Under the pieces are notes generated by a model. It did no database searches and was not told the DNA's origin. It was given only the letters and a program-made list of their open reading frames with translations. 15,508 bases of DNA, from positions 1,743 to 17,250 of the forward strand of contig DGPR01000026.1 in the NCBI GenBank assembly GCA_002390525.1, in the 5' to 3' direction. The position numbers and the translations under genes are program-made. Every line of letters begins with the position of its first letter. Within the stretch, counting starts at the first letter, position 1. Shown here piece by piece: positions 8,792 to 15,508 of this stretch. Source of the DNA: Cellvibrionales bacterium UBA4435. GTDB taxonomy: Bacteria; Pseudomonadota; Gammaproteobacteria; Pseudomonadales; Porticoccaceae.

Positions 8792-10213
8792 TCAATGAAA
8801 GGTAGGTGAGGCGATAAGGGCTATTGACTGGTTGTTATTAATACTCTTTATATCTATATTTTTTTGGCCCGCAGGCAGGAATAACCCAAACTCTTTGTGG
8901 GCTACAGTACCGTTGCAGCTAATGCTTCCTTCGATTACTAATAGTAGTTTATAATCTTTGCTCACCGATAATTTACAAGAAGATTTAGATGTCAGGGTTA
9001 GTCTTAATACCTTAAAATCCTCAAAAACTGCAACCTCCTCAATAATATGATCTGAATCCTTTTTAATAACCTTAAGCTGCGGGAACGGTTCAACTAATTC
9101 AGTCATAATATTCAGAGCCTCCTCAGTATCCCAGTGATTTTGGGTTAAGGTTTTTTGATTAAAAGAAAGTATTAAGCGCTCGTAAACTGGATTTTGAAAT
9201 TCTACAACTCTTACCCCATGAAGAAGCCCATGGGGGGTAAGAAGAGGTATTTTTATAATGTCTCCAACTTTAACAGGTAAAATAGATGTAAAGGAGTTCA
9301 TATGAGCGCGTAACTCTTTCTCCTGTGACAACCAATCATTGGGAATTAAGGTCATCCATTTTGAAATGATACTTGATGGAAGTGGTTCGTTTAATAAAAC
9401 CCCTTCTTTTGTACGGAAACTATCAAGTCGATCGTCAATAGTTTGTCTAATCTTAGAGTATCTCTCAACTGCTTTTTTGTATGCATTATAAAAATCTCTC
9501 TTAGATGAATAGGTATTTATGGTTGCATCGTCAAATCCATATCGAACCCCCGCAGATTGAAGAGGCCAGCTATTTTTGTCTATATCAACCACAACATAAA
9601 CTTCTTGTTTTTTTTTATGAAGCTCAAAATATAAATCTCCAAATGCAGGATCAGGTAATGGATCTAATATTTTCAGGAGATTAATATGTTTTTCCTTGCT
9701 TGCAGCTAAACGACTTGGTGCTACAGACAAAACCCAGGGAAGCGGAGCATCGTTTGTTCCGTCAGTGACAGAAGAAAAGCCTCTTTTTTCAATTCCGGTA
9801 TACCAAATCTCTCTACCCCAAGGTTTTTCTATATCAATTGTTTTAAGGGTAAGAGGACTATCTATTTTGAGAATAGGAAGCTTATTGCTGTGTATAAATT
9901 TTTCTATTAAATCTAATTTGGGTGGTAAAATAGAAAATTTAGCGCGCAAAGTCGGATTAGATGATGTAACCGTAAAATATGTATGGTTATCGCGCCGAAA
10001 ATAAATGGCTAAGAGCTTAATTATCGGCTGGTTAGCCATATAGTATTGAACATAGTTATATTCAACTGCTAGATAAGAGGTTTCTTTGAAAGAATTTGGA
10101 TCGACAGAAAAAAAATTATCCTCGCTAAACTCTGATCCAAAAGTATCCGTGTTCTCTTTTTCCCACAAGCTTAAGAGCTTTTCAGGGTTGTCCGAATCGT
10201 GAATGACTAGCAA
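8792..10213 (-). CDS. Type I phosphomannose isomerase-like cupin protein
   Basis: I recognise the fold family but not a specific function. The 473 residues contain KPWGRE (130-135), resembling the PWGG-type start of ManA-like isomerases; LPDPAFGDLYFELHKKKQEVYVV (189-208 and on), resembling the ManA cupin strand with a metal-site His and Glu (His199, Glu204); and a second cupin segment VKVGDIIKIPLLTPHGLLHG (315-334 region) with His328, corresponding to the ManA motif ending in the metal-binding His. A C-terminal cupin-like strand region (about 400-470, ending FLPAG) follows. The first 125 residues are unassigned. The His-to-Glu spacing is much shorter than in canonical ManA, so enzymatic activity is uncertain; it may be a sugar-phosphate isomerase or a non-catalytic relative. 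The start is TTG with a perfect AGGAGG upstream; the next Met is residue 59. It is the last gene of the lpxO-like/fadB unit, 36 bases after fadB. Confidence 0.7.
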   Translation of the reverse strand: MLVIHDSDNPEKLLSLWEKENTDTFGSEFSEDNFFSVDPNSFKETSYLAVEYNYVQYYMANQPIIKLLAIYFRRDNHTYFTVTSSNPTLRAKFSILPPKLDLIEKFIHSNKLPILKIDSPLTLKTIDIEKPWGREIWYTGIEKRGFSSVTDGTNDAPLPWVLSVAPSRLAASKEKHINLLKILDPLPDPAFGDLYFELHKKKQEVYVVVDIDKNSWPLQSAGVRYGFDDATINTYSSKRDFYNAYKKAVERYSKIRQTIDDRLDSFRTKEGVLLNEPLPSSIISKWMTLIPNDWLSQEKELRAHMNSFTSILPVKVGDIIKIPLLTPHGLLHGVRVVEFQNPVYERLILSFNQKTLTQNHWDTEEALNIMTELVEPFPQLKVIKKDSDHIIEEVAVFEDFKVLRLTLTSKSSCKLSVSKDYKLLLVIEGSISCNGTVAHKEFGLFLPAGQKNIDIKSINNNQSIALIASPTFH

Positions 10214-10218
10214 AAAAA

Positions 10219-10224
10219 CCTCCT
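10219..10224 (-). promoter_or_regulatory. Strong ribosome binding site fixing a TTG start
   Basis: AGGAGG, complementary to the 16S rRNA 3' end, lies five T residues before the TTG at 10213-10211. No ATG or GTG lies at a suitable distance, so this site decides the start of the cupin gene. Confidence 0.8.
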
Positions 10225-10249
10225 GAGCTCAAAAATATTATTCCCGAAA

Positions 10250-12430
10250 TCAAAAACTATAATACTTTATATCCTCCCTAGCCATTTTTCGCATTTTTGA
10301 GGTAGGCTTATATAAGCTTCCTAAATGAGCAAATTTATCAGCAAGATTACAGAAATTATTGATTCCTATTTCGTCCATCCATCTTAATAAACCGCCACGA
10401 AAGACTGGGAAACCTAATCCATAAACAATTGACATATCGACTTCGGATGGAGAATCTACAATACCCTCCTCTAGACATAAAGCAGCTTCAATGCACATTG
10501 GGATCATAAATCTATAAAGTATGGTGACAGCATCAAATTTATAGTTACTCAAATCACTTTCTTGAGTATATGCCTTTAACATCTGAAGGACCTTTTTATC
10601 GAAATATTTTTTTGGTTTTCCTTTATCATCCTCTTCATAACCATAAAAACCTTGTTTATTTTTCTGACCAAATCTATTTTTTTCACATAAAATACGAGTT
10701 GGTGAAACATCATATACATCCTTCATTCTATTTGGGTAACCAGAGATAATTGTTGCAAAACAACTTATAGCTGTATCGAGCCCTATGACATCGATAAGAT
10801 AGGCTGGGCCCATCGGCCATCCCCAATCCTCGATAACACTATCAATTTGTTGGAAATCTGCCCCATCAACTATCATCATATCGAAAGCAAAAATAGCTGG
10901 AAAAAGAATTCTGTTTACCAAGAAGCCCGGACAATCGTTGACAATGATTGGTTTCTTTCCAAGCTTTGTGGCATGAGCTACCGCTAACTCAATAGTTTCG
11001 TCAGAAGTTCTTTTTCCTCGCACAATTTCTACTAGTGGCATCACATGTACTGGATTAAAAAAATGCATTCCACAGAATCTATCGGGATGATTTAAATTGC
11101 TTGCGAGAAAATCGATTGAAATAGTTGAGGTATTGGAGCTTAGTATTGCGTTAGCAGGTAATTTATTTTCAATCTCAGCTAGAACCTCAGATTTTATTGT
11201 TTTATTTTCAATAATAGCCTCAATAACAATAGTTGTTTTTTTGATACCCTCATAACTCATAGAGGGCTTTATTCTAGAAAGTATATTTTTAGCATCTGAA
11301 TTTGATATTTTGCCTATGCTAATACTCTTAGTTAGTAACTTTTTTACCTCATTTACCCCCATTAGCAACGAACTATCACTTATATCTTTCATTAAGACAG
11401 AAAAGCCCTTTGATGCGTTCTGATATGCTATACCGCCACCCATAATGCCTGCTCCAAGAACTGTGATATGGCTAACTGTTACCGAGCAATTTTTGGAAAA
11501 TCTTTTTGCTTTAGAGCTAATATACTGATCATTTATAAAAAGACCCATTAAGGACCTACATTCTGGTGTTTTGGTGAGCTTCTGAAAGGCTTCATGTTCA
11601 ATTGCTTGAGCTTCATCTTGTGATACGTTAATGGTTCTAAAAATAACATCTAGTGCTACAGATGGTGCCGGATAGGAGCTACCAATTTTTGAAGAAATAT
11701 ACTTACTGAAAAATTCCTTAGTCTCTATAATCTCAGTGTTTTCTATTAATAAAGGTTTTTGTTTTTGATCGCGTCGTTTTTTGTAGCCTGATTTTTCATC
11801 AAAAGCAGCTTTCAAAATATTTAGTGACTCTTTTAACAACATACTAGAGTCTATTATAGCGTCTACTGCACCATCCGATAATGCCTCATTAGGCGTCTTA
11901 TGTTTTCCTGTAATAATCCATTCGAGAGCTTTATGTAATCCTATAATCCTTGGTAAACGAACTGTTCCACCCCAACCTGGTATAATTCCTAACTTAGTTT
12001 CCGGAAGACCCACAACAGCCTTGCTAGTAAGTATTCGAAAATCACAAGCAAGGCATAACTCAAAACCACCACCTAATGCAAAGCCGCTAATGCATGCAAC
12101 TGTAGGAAAAGGCAGGGACTCAATTTTACTAAATGCCATATTTACTTTGTCAAAAAATATTTTAAGTCGACTGTTATCAGATTTGAACATTTGGCCAAGC
12201 TCGTCGATATCGGCACCAGCTATAAAAATACTTTTTGCGCTTGAAAATATAAGGCCATTTATATTTGATTGATTCTCAGCGATTGATAAAACATGTATAA
12301 GTTCATCAATAGTAATCTGGTCAAATATATTAATAGGACGCTTTTTTGAATCAAAAATCAGTTCTAAAAAATTTTCATTGACCATTGTTAGTTCTAAAGA
12401 ACCACCTTTAAAAATAACTTTTTGTGTCAT
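10250..12430 (-). CDS. fadB: Fatty acid oxidation complex alpha subunit FadB
   Basis: This multifunctional beta-oxidation enzyme has enoyl-CoA hydratase and L-3-hydroxyacyl-CoA dehydrogenase activities; in E. coli it forms a complex with the thiolase FadA. The N-terminal crotonase domain (about 1-190) has GFALGGGFE (116-124) and GLPETKLGI, giving catalytic Glu124 and Glu144. A linker leads to the NAD-binding domain with GAGIMGGG (326-333) and the dehydrogenase dyad His456 (MHFFNP) and Glu468 (PLVEIV), spaced as in E. coli FadB. Two C-terminal dehydrogenase domains follow, with PGFLVNR (501-507) and GLGFPVFRGG. The sequence resembles FadB (GIAYQ, VMKDI-type) more than FadJ. At 726 residues it lacks part of the C-terminal tail of E. 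coli FadB. No thiolase gene is nearby. It starts 27 bases after the lpxO-like gene with an AAGGTG Shine-Dalgarno. Confidence 0.92.
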   Translation of the reverse strand: MTQKVIFKGGSLELTMVNENFLELIFDSKKRPINIFDQITIDELIHVLSIAENQSNINGLIFSSAKSIFIAGADIDELGQMFKSDNSRLKIFFDKVNMAFSKIESLPFPTVACISGFALGGGFELCLACDFRILTSKAVVGLPETKLGIIPGWGGTVRLPRIIGLHKALEWIITGKHKTPNEALSDGAVDAIIDSSMLLKESLNILKAAFDEKSGYKKRRDQKQKPLLIENTEIIETKEFFSKYISSKIGSSYPAPSVALDVIFRTINVSQDEAQAIEHEAFQKLTKTPECRSLMGLFINDQYISSKAKRFSKNCSVTVSHITVLGAGIMGGGIAYQNASKGFSVLMKDISDSSLLMGVNEVKKLLTKSISIGKISNSDAKNILSRIKPSMSYEGIKKTTIVIEAIIENKTIKSEVLAEIENKLPANAILSSNTSTISIDFLASNLNHPDRFCGMHFFNPVHVMPLVEIVRGKRTSDETIELAVAHATKLGKKPIIVNDCPGFLVNRILFPAIFAFDMMIVDGADFQQIDSVIEDWGWPMGPAYLIDVIGLDTAISCFATIISGYPNRMKDVYDVSPTRILCEKNRFGQKNKQGFYGYEEDDKGKPKKYFDKKVLQMLKAYTQESDLSNYKFDAVTILYRFMIPMCIEAALCLEEGIVDSPSEVDMSIVYGLGFPVFRGGLLRWMDEIGINNFCNLADKFAHLGSLYKPTSKMRKMAREDIKYYSF

Positions 12431-12457
12431 CGGTTCACCTTAGAAAATTTGAGTTTA

Positions 12458-13357
12458 TTAAAAGAATATAATATAAATTAAGAGTAGATAAATTGTGTAC
12501 TGTAATATGTAATAAAAAACTCTATTCGTTTTTTTTATTTTTTTACCGATCAGTCTTACCTTAAAAATATGAGGAAACAACCGGTTGATTCCACCAACTT
12601 TGTCTCCATCCATGTTTTTGGTGGTGGTTGCTGCCATAAAAATTCGTGAAAAAACTTCGTTTATCCAATCAACTATAAAGAAATTAACGGGTCTTTTTAT
12701 ATCTAAAAATAAAACAATTCTATTTGTATCTGTTTTGTTCTCTGCAAAATGAATAAAAGTTTCATCGAAAATTACTGATTCGCCGTCTTTCCAATAATAC
12801 TTTTTACCATCTACAGAAATAAAGCATTCCTCAGAGTTGGGGGTAATCAAACCTAAGTGATAGCGAAAAGAACCAGCGTAAGGATCTCTATGCTTAACCA
12901 ATCGAGCACCCGGAGGCAGCATGGCGAACATAGCCCCTTTAACAGATGAAATAGAGTTTATGAGATCTACTGTCTTCGGACATAGCTTATTTGCCGAGTA
13001 TAGAGATGCTCCATACCATTTCAAATAAAATCTTTTCCAGCCTGTTTTAAAAAATGAATTGAATCCAAGGTCATCTTTTTCTTCTGAGGATTTTATATGT
13101 GTTTGATTATTTAGCTCAACTGCTTCATCTCTTATTATTTTCCAATTATCCTCTAGCACTTTTAATTCAGGAAAGTTATCGACATTCACATATACAGATT
13201 TTTTTATCGTAGAAAAAAAATAGAATAAACAGTTTATAGGTCCAAATAAATTTGAGTGATCACTGATCTTACGGACTAGTTTTTCATGCTGAACAATACC
13301 TCTATTTTGTACATAAAAAGCACATAAAATAAAAATCAAAAGTACAAAAATGCCCAT
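12458..13357 (-). CDS. lpxO: LpxO-like Fe(II)/2-oxoglutarate lipid A hydroxylase
   Basis: The protein belongs to the aspartyl/asparaginyl beta-hydroxylase family. LpxO members hydroxylate the 2-position of a secondary acyl chain on lipid A at the cytoplasmic side of the inner membrane. The 299 residues match Salmonella LpxO (302). An N-terminal membrane helix (about 2-16) and a hydrophobic C-terminus (about 281-299) flank the catalytic domain. The iron ligands are His156 and Asp158 (KHRDP) with His203 (FIHFAEN); Arg213 is placed to bind 2-oxoglutarate. The LPPGARLVKHRDPYAGSFRYH run, the DGESVIFDET strand and the AENKTDTNRIVLFLDIKRP segment all follow the LpxO pattern. The related ornithine-lipid hydroxylase OlsC is an alternative. 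It is first in a unit with fadB (27-base gap). The Shine-Dalgarno is poor, suggesting low expression. Confidence 0.8.
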   Translation of the reverse strand: MGIFVLLIFILCAFYVQNRGIVQHEKLVRKISDHSNLFGPINCLFYFFSTIKKSVYVNVDNFPELKVLEDNWKIIRDEAVELNNQTHIKSSEEKDDLGFNSFFKTGWKRFYLKWYGASLYSANKLCPKTVDLINSISSVKGAMFAMLPPGARLVKHRDPYAGSFRYHLGLITPNSEECFISVDGKKYYWKDGESVIFDETFIHFAENKTDTNRIVLFLDIKRPVNFFIVDWINEVFSRIFMAATTTKNMDGDKVGGINRLFPHIFKVRLIGKKIKKTNRVFYYILQYTIYLLLIYIIFF

Positions 13358-13390
13358 AAAAATACCAGTAGTTATTTTACTTTATTTAAA

Positions 13391-13438
13391 TTTAACACAA
13401 AGAAAGACGAAAATATTTACCAATAACGTTGTGTTAAA
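13391..13438. repeat. Spaced 10-bp perfect inverted repeat
   Basis: TTTAACACAA (13391-13400) and TTGTGTTAAA (13429-13438) are perfect inverted copies separated by 28 bases, in the gap between tRNA-His and the lpxO-like gene. The element lies about 34-81 bases upstream of that gene's start. It could be a regulator-binding pair, a long-loop hairpin downstream of the tRNA transcript, or a trace of the event that placed the operon here. No T tract follows directly, so a simple intrinsic terminator is unlikely. Confidence 0.5.
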
Positions 13439-13483
13439 CGAAAAAAGACTTTTTTGAGCATAGAAGTGGAAGTTTTTTAAAAC

Positions 13484-13559
13484 TGGGGTGGCTGACGGGG
13501 CTCGAACCCGCGACCACCGGAATCACAATCCGGGGCTCTACCAACTGAGCTACAGCCAC
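13484..13559 (-). tRNA. tRNA-His(GUG)
   Basis: The minus strand forms a cloverleaf with acceptor stem GTGGCTG/CAGCCAC, D-arm AGCTCAGTTGGTAGAGC, anticodon stem CCGGA/TCCGG with loop TTGTGAT (anticodon GTG), and T-arm GCGGGTTCGAGCCCCGT. The discriminator is C and CCA is encoded (13486-13484). The extra G(-1) specific to tRNA-His is encoded at 13560 and faces C73. It is followed downstream by the inserted three-gene unit rather than by tRNA-Leu. Confidence 0.97.
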
Positions 13560-13580
13560 CACTAATTTTTTTTTGCTGGA

Positions 13581-13657
13581 TGGCGCGCCCTGCAGGATTC
13601 GAACCTGCGACCTACGGCTTAGAAGGCCGTTGCTCTATCCAGCTGAGCTAAGGGCGC
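13581..13657 (-). tRNA. tRNA-Arg(UCU)
   Basis: A 77-base minus-strand cloverleaf with acceptor stem GCGCCCT/AGGGCGC, discriminator G and encoded CCA (13583-13581). The anticodon stem CGGCC... encloses TCT, which reads AGA and AGG arginine codons, common in AT-rich genomes. It lies 21 bases upstream of tRNA-His and 26 bases downstream of tRNA-Pro, so one transcript is likely. Confidence 0.97.
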
Positions 13658-13683
13658 TCAACAGCTTTTCTTCAAAAAAACAA

Positions 13684-13760
13684 TGGTCGGGGATGAGGGA
13701 TTTGAACCCCCGACATCCTGCTCCCAAAGCAGGCGCGCTACCAGACTGCGCTAATCCCCG
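13684..13760 (-). tRNA. tRNA-Pro(UGG)
   Basis: A 77-base minus-strand cloverleaf with acceptor stem CGGGGAT/ATCCCCG, discriminator A and encoded CCA (13686-13684). The anticodon stem CCTGC/GCAGG encloses TTTGGGA, anticodon TGG, reading CCN proline codons. It is the first gene of the tRNA transcript, about 27 bases after the predicted transcription start. Confidence 0.97.
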
Positions 13761-13793
13761 ATATCATTTTTACCCTCAGATTGAGAGGTGGGC

Positions 13794-13822
13794 ATAATAC
13801 TGACGACAGGCGATCTAGTCAA
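13794..13822 (-). promoter_or_regulatory. Promoter of the tRNA-Pro-Arg-His operon
   Basis: On the minus strand TTGACT (13822-13817) and TATTAT (13799-13794) are exactly 17 bases apart, each one base from consensus. The bases just after the -10 (GCCCACC) are GC-rich, the discriminator type found in stable-RNA promoters under stringent (ppGpp) control. The position, 33 bases before tRNA-Pro, fits a tRNA promoter. Confidence 0.85.
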
Positions 13823-13825
13823 TCA

Positions 13826-13843
13826 AAAGCAGTCGAAAGCAGT
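13826..13843. repeat. 10-bp-phased direct repeat upstream of the tRNA promoter
   Basis: AAAGCAGT occurs at 13826-13833 and again at 13836-13843, one helical turn apart, directly upstream of the tRNA -35 box. This is the region where UP elements or activators such as Fis act. The copies are short, so regulatory meaning is inference. Confidence 0.35.
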
Positions 13844-13881
13844 ATCTATTCACTTCACAGGAGAGGCCTGAAATGAGAAGA

Positions 13882-13922
13882 TATAATAATATACATTTTA
13901 TTTAACCTTTTTAATTTAGGAG
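13882..13922 (+). promoter_or_regulatory. Candidate -10 box and ribosome binding site of folD
   Basis: A perfect TATAAT lies at 13882-13887, but no good -35 is found 16-18 bases upstream (TTCACA at 13854-13859 is 22 bases away). TAGGAG at 13917-13922 is the Shine-Dalgarno for the folD ATG, 11 bases upstream of it. The promoter is divergent from the tRNA promoter. Confidence 0.4.
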
Positions 13923-13933
13923 CCACTTACTCC

Positions 13934-14788
13934 ATGAAGACCCAAATACTTGATGGAAAAGCTATTGCCTTAAAAACTGAAGCAGAACTCTTCCAGAGAG
14001 TTGCTAATATAAAAGATGTACATAGTGGAAAAATTCCGATGTTAGCAACTATTCTTGTTGGTGGAGATCCTGCATCAGCAACATATGTTCGAATGAAACA
14101 AAATGCATGTAAACGAATTGGAATGGACTCTATTGCAGTAGAGATGCCAGAAGATACCACAACAGAAGAACTACTTGAGAAAATCCAATCGTTAAACTCT
14201 GATCCATCATGTCAAGGAATACTTTTGCAACATCCAGTCCCCTCTCAAATAGATGAGAGATCTTGTTTTGACAGTATTGATCCGACAAAAGATGTTGACG
14301 GTGTTACATGTTTAGGTTTTGGGCGGATCTCAATGGGGGAAAGAGCTTATGGGTCAGCAACCCCACAAGGAATAATGCGTTTACTTTCTGCTTACGAAAT
14401 TGATATTGAGGGAAAACATGCAGTAATTGTTGGACGGAGTCCTATTTTGGGAAAACCCATGGCAATGATGATGCTCAACAAAAATGCAACTGTTACTATT
14501 TGTCATTCTCGAACTAAAGACTTGCCCGAAATTTTAAAGAAAGCGGATATTGTTGTTGGTGCCGTTGGAAAACCAGAATTCATAAAGGCAAAGTGGATCA
14601 AAGATCGCGCAGTAGTAATTGATGCTGGATATCACCCTGGGGGAATTGGCGATATTGAGCTGAAACCTTTATATGGTGTAGCATCGGCAATAACACCTGT
14701 ACCTGGAGGTGTGGGTCCAATGACAATTAATACTCTTATTTTCCAAGCAGTAGATTCCGCAGAAAGAAGAATAGAGCAGGAAGAATAA
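13934..14788 (+). CDS. folD: Bifunctional methylenetetrahydrofolate dehydrogenase / cyclohydrolase FolD
   Basis: FolD interconverts 5,10-methylene-THF, 5,10-methenyl-THF and 10-formyl-THF with NADP, supplying one-carbon units for purines and formyl-methionine. The 284 residues match E. coli (288). Visible are [11 protein letters not shown] leading to the Tyr51/Lys55 pair, GILLQHPVP with Gln99, DVDGVT with Asp122, the Rossmann motif [10 protein letters not shown] (166-175), and the C-terminal [10 protein letters not shown] (255-264). All expected catalytic residues are present. It is the only plus-strand gene in the window and is transcribed away from the tRNA operon and toward cysS. The folD-cysS pairing next to this tRNA cluster also occurs in Pseudomonas. 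Confidence 0.97.
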   Translation: MKTQILDGKAIALKTEAELFQRVANIKDVHSGKIPMLATILVGGDPASATYVRMKQNACKRIGMDSIAVEMPEDTTTEELLEKIQSLNSDPSCQGILLQHPVPSQIDERSCFDSIDPTKDVDGVTCLGFGRISMGERAYGSATPQGIMRLLSAYEIDIEGKHAVIVGRSPILGKPMAMMMLNKNATVTICHSRTKDLPEILKKADIVVGAVGKPEFIKAKWIKDRAVVIDAGYHPGGIGDIELKPLYGVASAITPVPGGVGPMTINTLIFQAVDSAERRIEQEE

Positions 14789-14800
14789 AAAAGTTTATTC
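14783..14800. terminator. AT-only inverted repeat at the folD/cysS junction
   Basis: GAATAAA (14783-14789) and TTTATTC (14794-14800) form a perfect 7-bp inverted repeat overlapping both stop codons. It could act as a weak shared terminator for the convergent genes, but the stem is weak and no clear T tract follows on either strand. Confidence 0.25.
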
Positions 14801-15508
14801 CTTTCTCCATATTGTGCCGCTACGAGTATCTTCTAATACAACCCCGTTAGCTAAAAGCTGAGCTCTTATTTCATCAGCCTCTATAAAATTATTATTATTT
14901 TTTGCAGCTGACCTCTTAGAAATCATAACTTCTATTTCTGAGTTTTGTAAACTTTGTGGGTCATTATCAATAATGCTGCCTTGCATAAATTCGTCTGGAT
15001 TACAGTCTAAAATTTTTAATATATTCCCTAAAGCCTTTAATTCAGCAACCAAAATAACTGCCGCATCTCTATAATTATCAGACAGAGTATTTATATGGCG
15101 AGCTAGCTCATACATGATTGCTATAGCCTCTCTTGTATTAAAGTCATCATCCATAGCCTGAACGAAGAGTTTATAATAACTGCCTTTCTTTAAATTACGG
15201 ACTGAGAGAGGTTTAATATCAGGAAAATTTCTAAGAGTTATATAAAATCTTTCAAGACCCGATTTAGCCTCAATCAAATTTTCTTCTGAATAATTTATAG
15301 GAGTCCTGTAATGACTTGATAGTAAAAAATATCTAATGATTTCTGGGTGATACTTTTTTAATACATCTCTTATTGTAAAGAAATTTCCAAGTGATTTAGA
15401 CATCTTCTGATTATCCACTCTTACTGCGCCAGCATGCATCCAGTATTTAGCATATTTTTTACCTGTTGCAGCTTCACTTTGAGCAATTTCGTTTTCATGA
15501 TGAGGAAA
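14795..15508 (-). CDS. cysS: Cysteinyl-tRNA synthetase, C-terminal part (runs off right edge)
   Basis: CysRS charges tRNA-Cys with cysteine using ATP. The 237 residues present begin inside the catalytic domain: HHENE (fragment residues 3-7), WMHAGAVRVDNQ, and the class I signature KMSKS (35-39) that closes over ATP. The DALR-type anticodon-binding helical domain and the C-terminal segment ending GTIWRKE follow. The 5' part, roughly 225-230 codons with the HIGH motif and zinc ligands, lies outside the window, so the start cannot be given. The reading frame is open from the window edge and is not truncated at the internal Met at 15439. It converges on folD, leaving 6 bases between stop codons. 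Confidence 0.97.
   Translation of the reverse strand, partial: FPHHENEIAQSEAATGKKYAKYWMHAGAVRVDNQKMSKSLGNFFTIRDVLKKYHPEIIRYFLLSSHYRTPINYSEENLIEAKSGLERFYITLRNFPDIKPLSVRNLKKGSYYKLFVQAMDDDFNTREAIAIMYELARHINTLSDNYRDAAVILVAELKALGNILKILDCNPDEFMQGSIIDNDPQSLQNSEIEVMISKRSAAKNNNNFIEADEIRAQLLANGVVLEDTRSGTIWRKE

Noticed and set aside
9696..10004. Plus-strand open frame inside the cupin gene
   Set aside because: Antisense shadow with no recognisable motif.
12021..12272. Plus-strand open frame inside fadB
   Set aside because: Antisense shadow; the opposite strand encodes the conserved crotonase domain.
8670..13484. Integrative element attached at the 3' end of tRNA-His
   Set aside because: The insert does begin at the tRNA-His 3' end, but I found no copy of that 3' end near 8670-8791 (only a short chance similarity, TCAGCACCC) and no integrase gene.
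13573..13797. Plus-strand 74-codon open frame with CRIRTCDLRLRRP-like peptide
   Set aside because: It is the antisense of tRNA-Arg and tRNA-Pro. This peptide is a well-known artefact of translating across tRNA genes.
13927..14160. Minus-strand open frame over the folD start
   Set aside because: Antisense to the conserved FolD N-terminus; no motif or ribosome site.

Overview
The window is an AT-rich piece of a gammaproteobacterial chromosome. The block ppiD, hupB, lon, clpX, clpP, tig, a tRNA cluster, then folD facing cysS, is the order known from Pseudomonas and relatives. The proteins are clearly gammaproteobacterial in type (FadB, LpxO-like, ClpP). The AT-rich base composition and short intergenic gaps would suit a streamlined, perhaps marine, lineage. 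That is inference; the sequence names no genus.

Region 1 (1-8547, all on the minus strand) is the protein-quality-control block. Read in the direction of transcription it runs tig, clpP, clpX, lon, hupB, ppiD. Trigger factor receives nascent chains, ClpXP and Lon degrade damaged or tagged proteins, HU folds the nucleoid, and PpiD is a membrane-anchored periplasmic chaperone. A heat-shock (sigma-32-like) promoter is visible before lon, a good housekeeping promoter before hupB, and a strong intrinsic terminator after hupB. At the left edge, the first 20 codons of another minus-strand gene resemble a LolC/LolE lipoprotein-export permease.

Region 2 (8548-13760) is a tRNA cluster, all on the minus strand: Pro(UGG), Arg(UCU), His(GUG) and Leu(UAG), each with an encoded CCA. 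In other gammaproteobacteria these four usually sit together. Here a three-gene unit of about 4.6 kb lies between tRNA-His and tRNA-Leu. It contains an LpxO-like lipid hydroxylase, a FadB-type beta-oxidation protein with no thiolase partner, and a 473-residue cupin protein related to type I phosphomannose isomerase. The three genes are tightly spaced and look like one operon. This insert is the most unusual part of the window.

Region 3 (13761-15508) holds a well-formed tRNA promoter with a 17-bp spacer and a GC-rich discriminator. It is divergent from folD (one-carbon metabolism), which converges on the 3' part of cysS with only 6 bases between the stop codons. The cysS gene runs off the right edge.

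No insertion sequence, integrase, CRISPR array or rRNA was seen. Most of the window is conserved housekeeping DNA; I did not find a clear new defence or mobile system.
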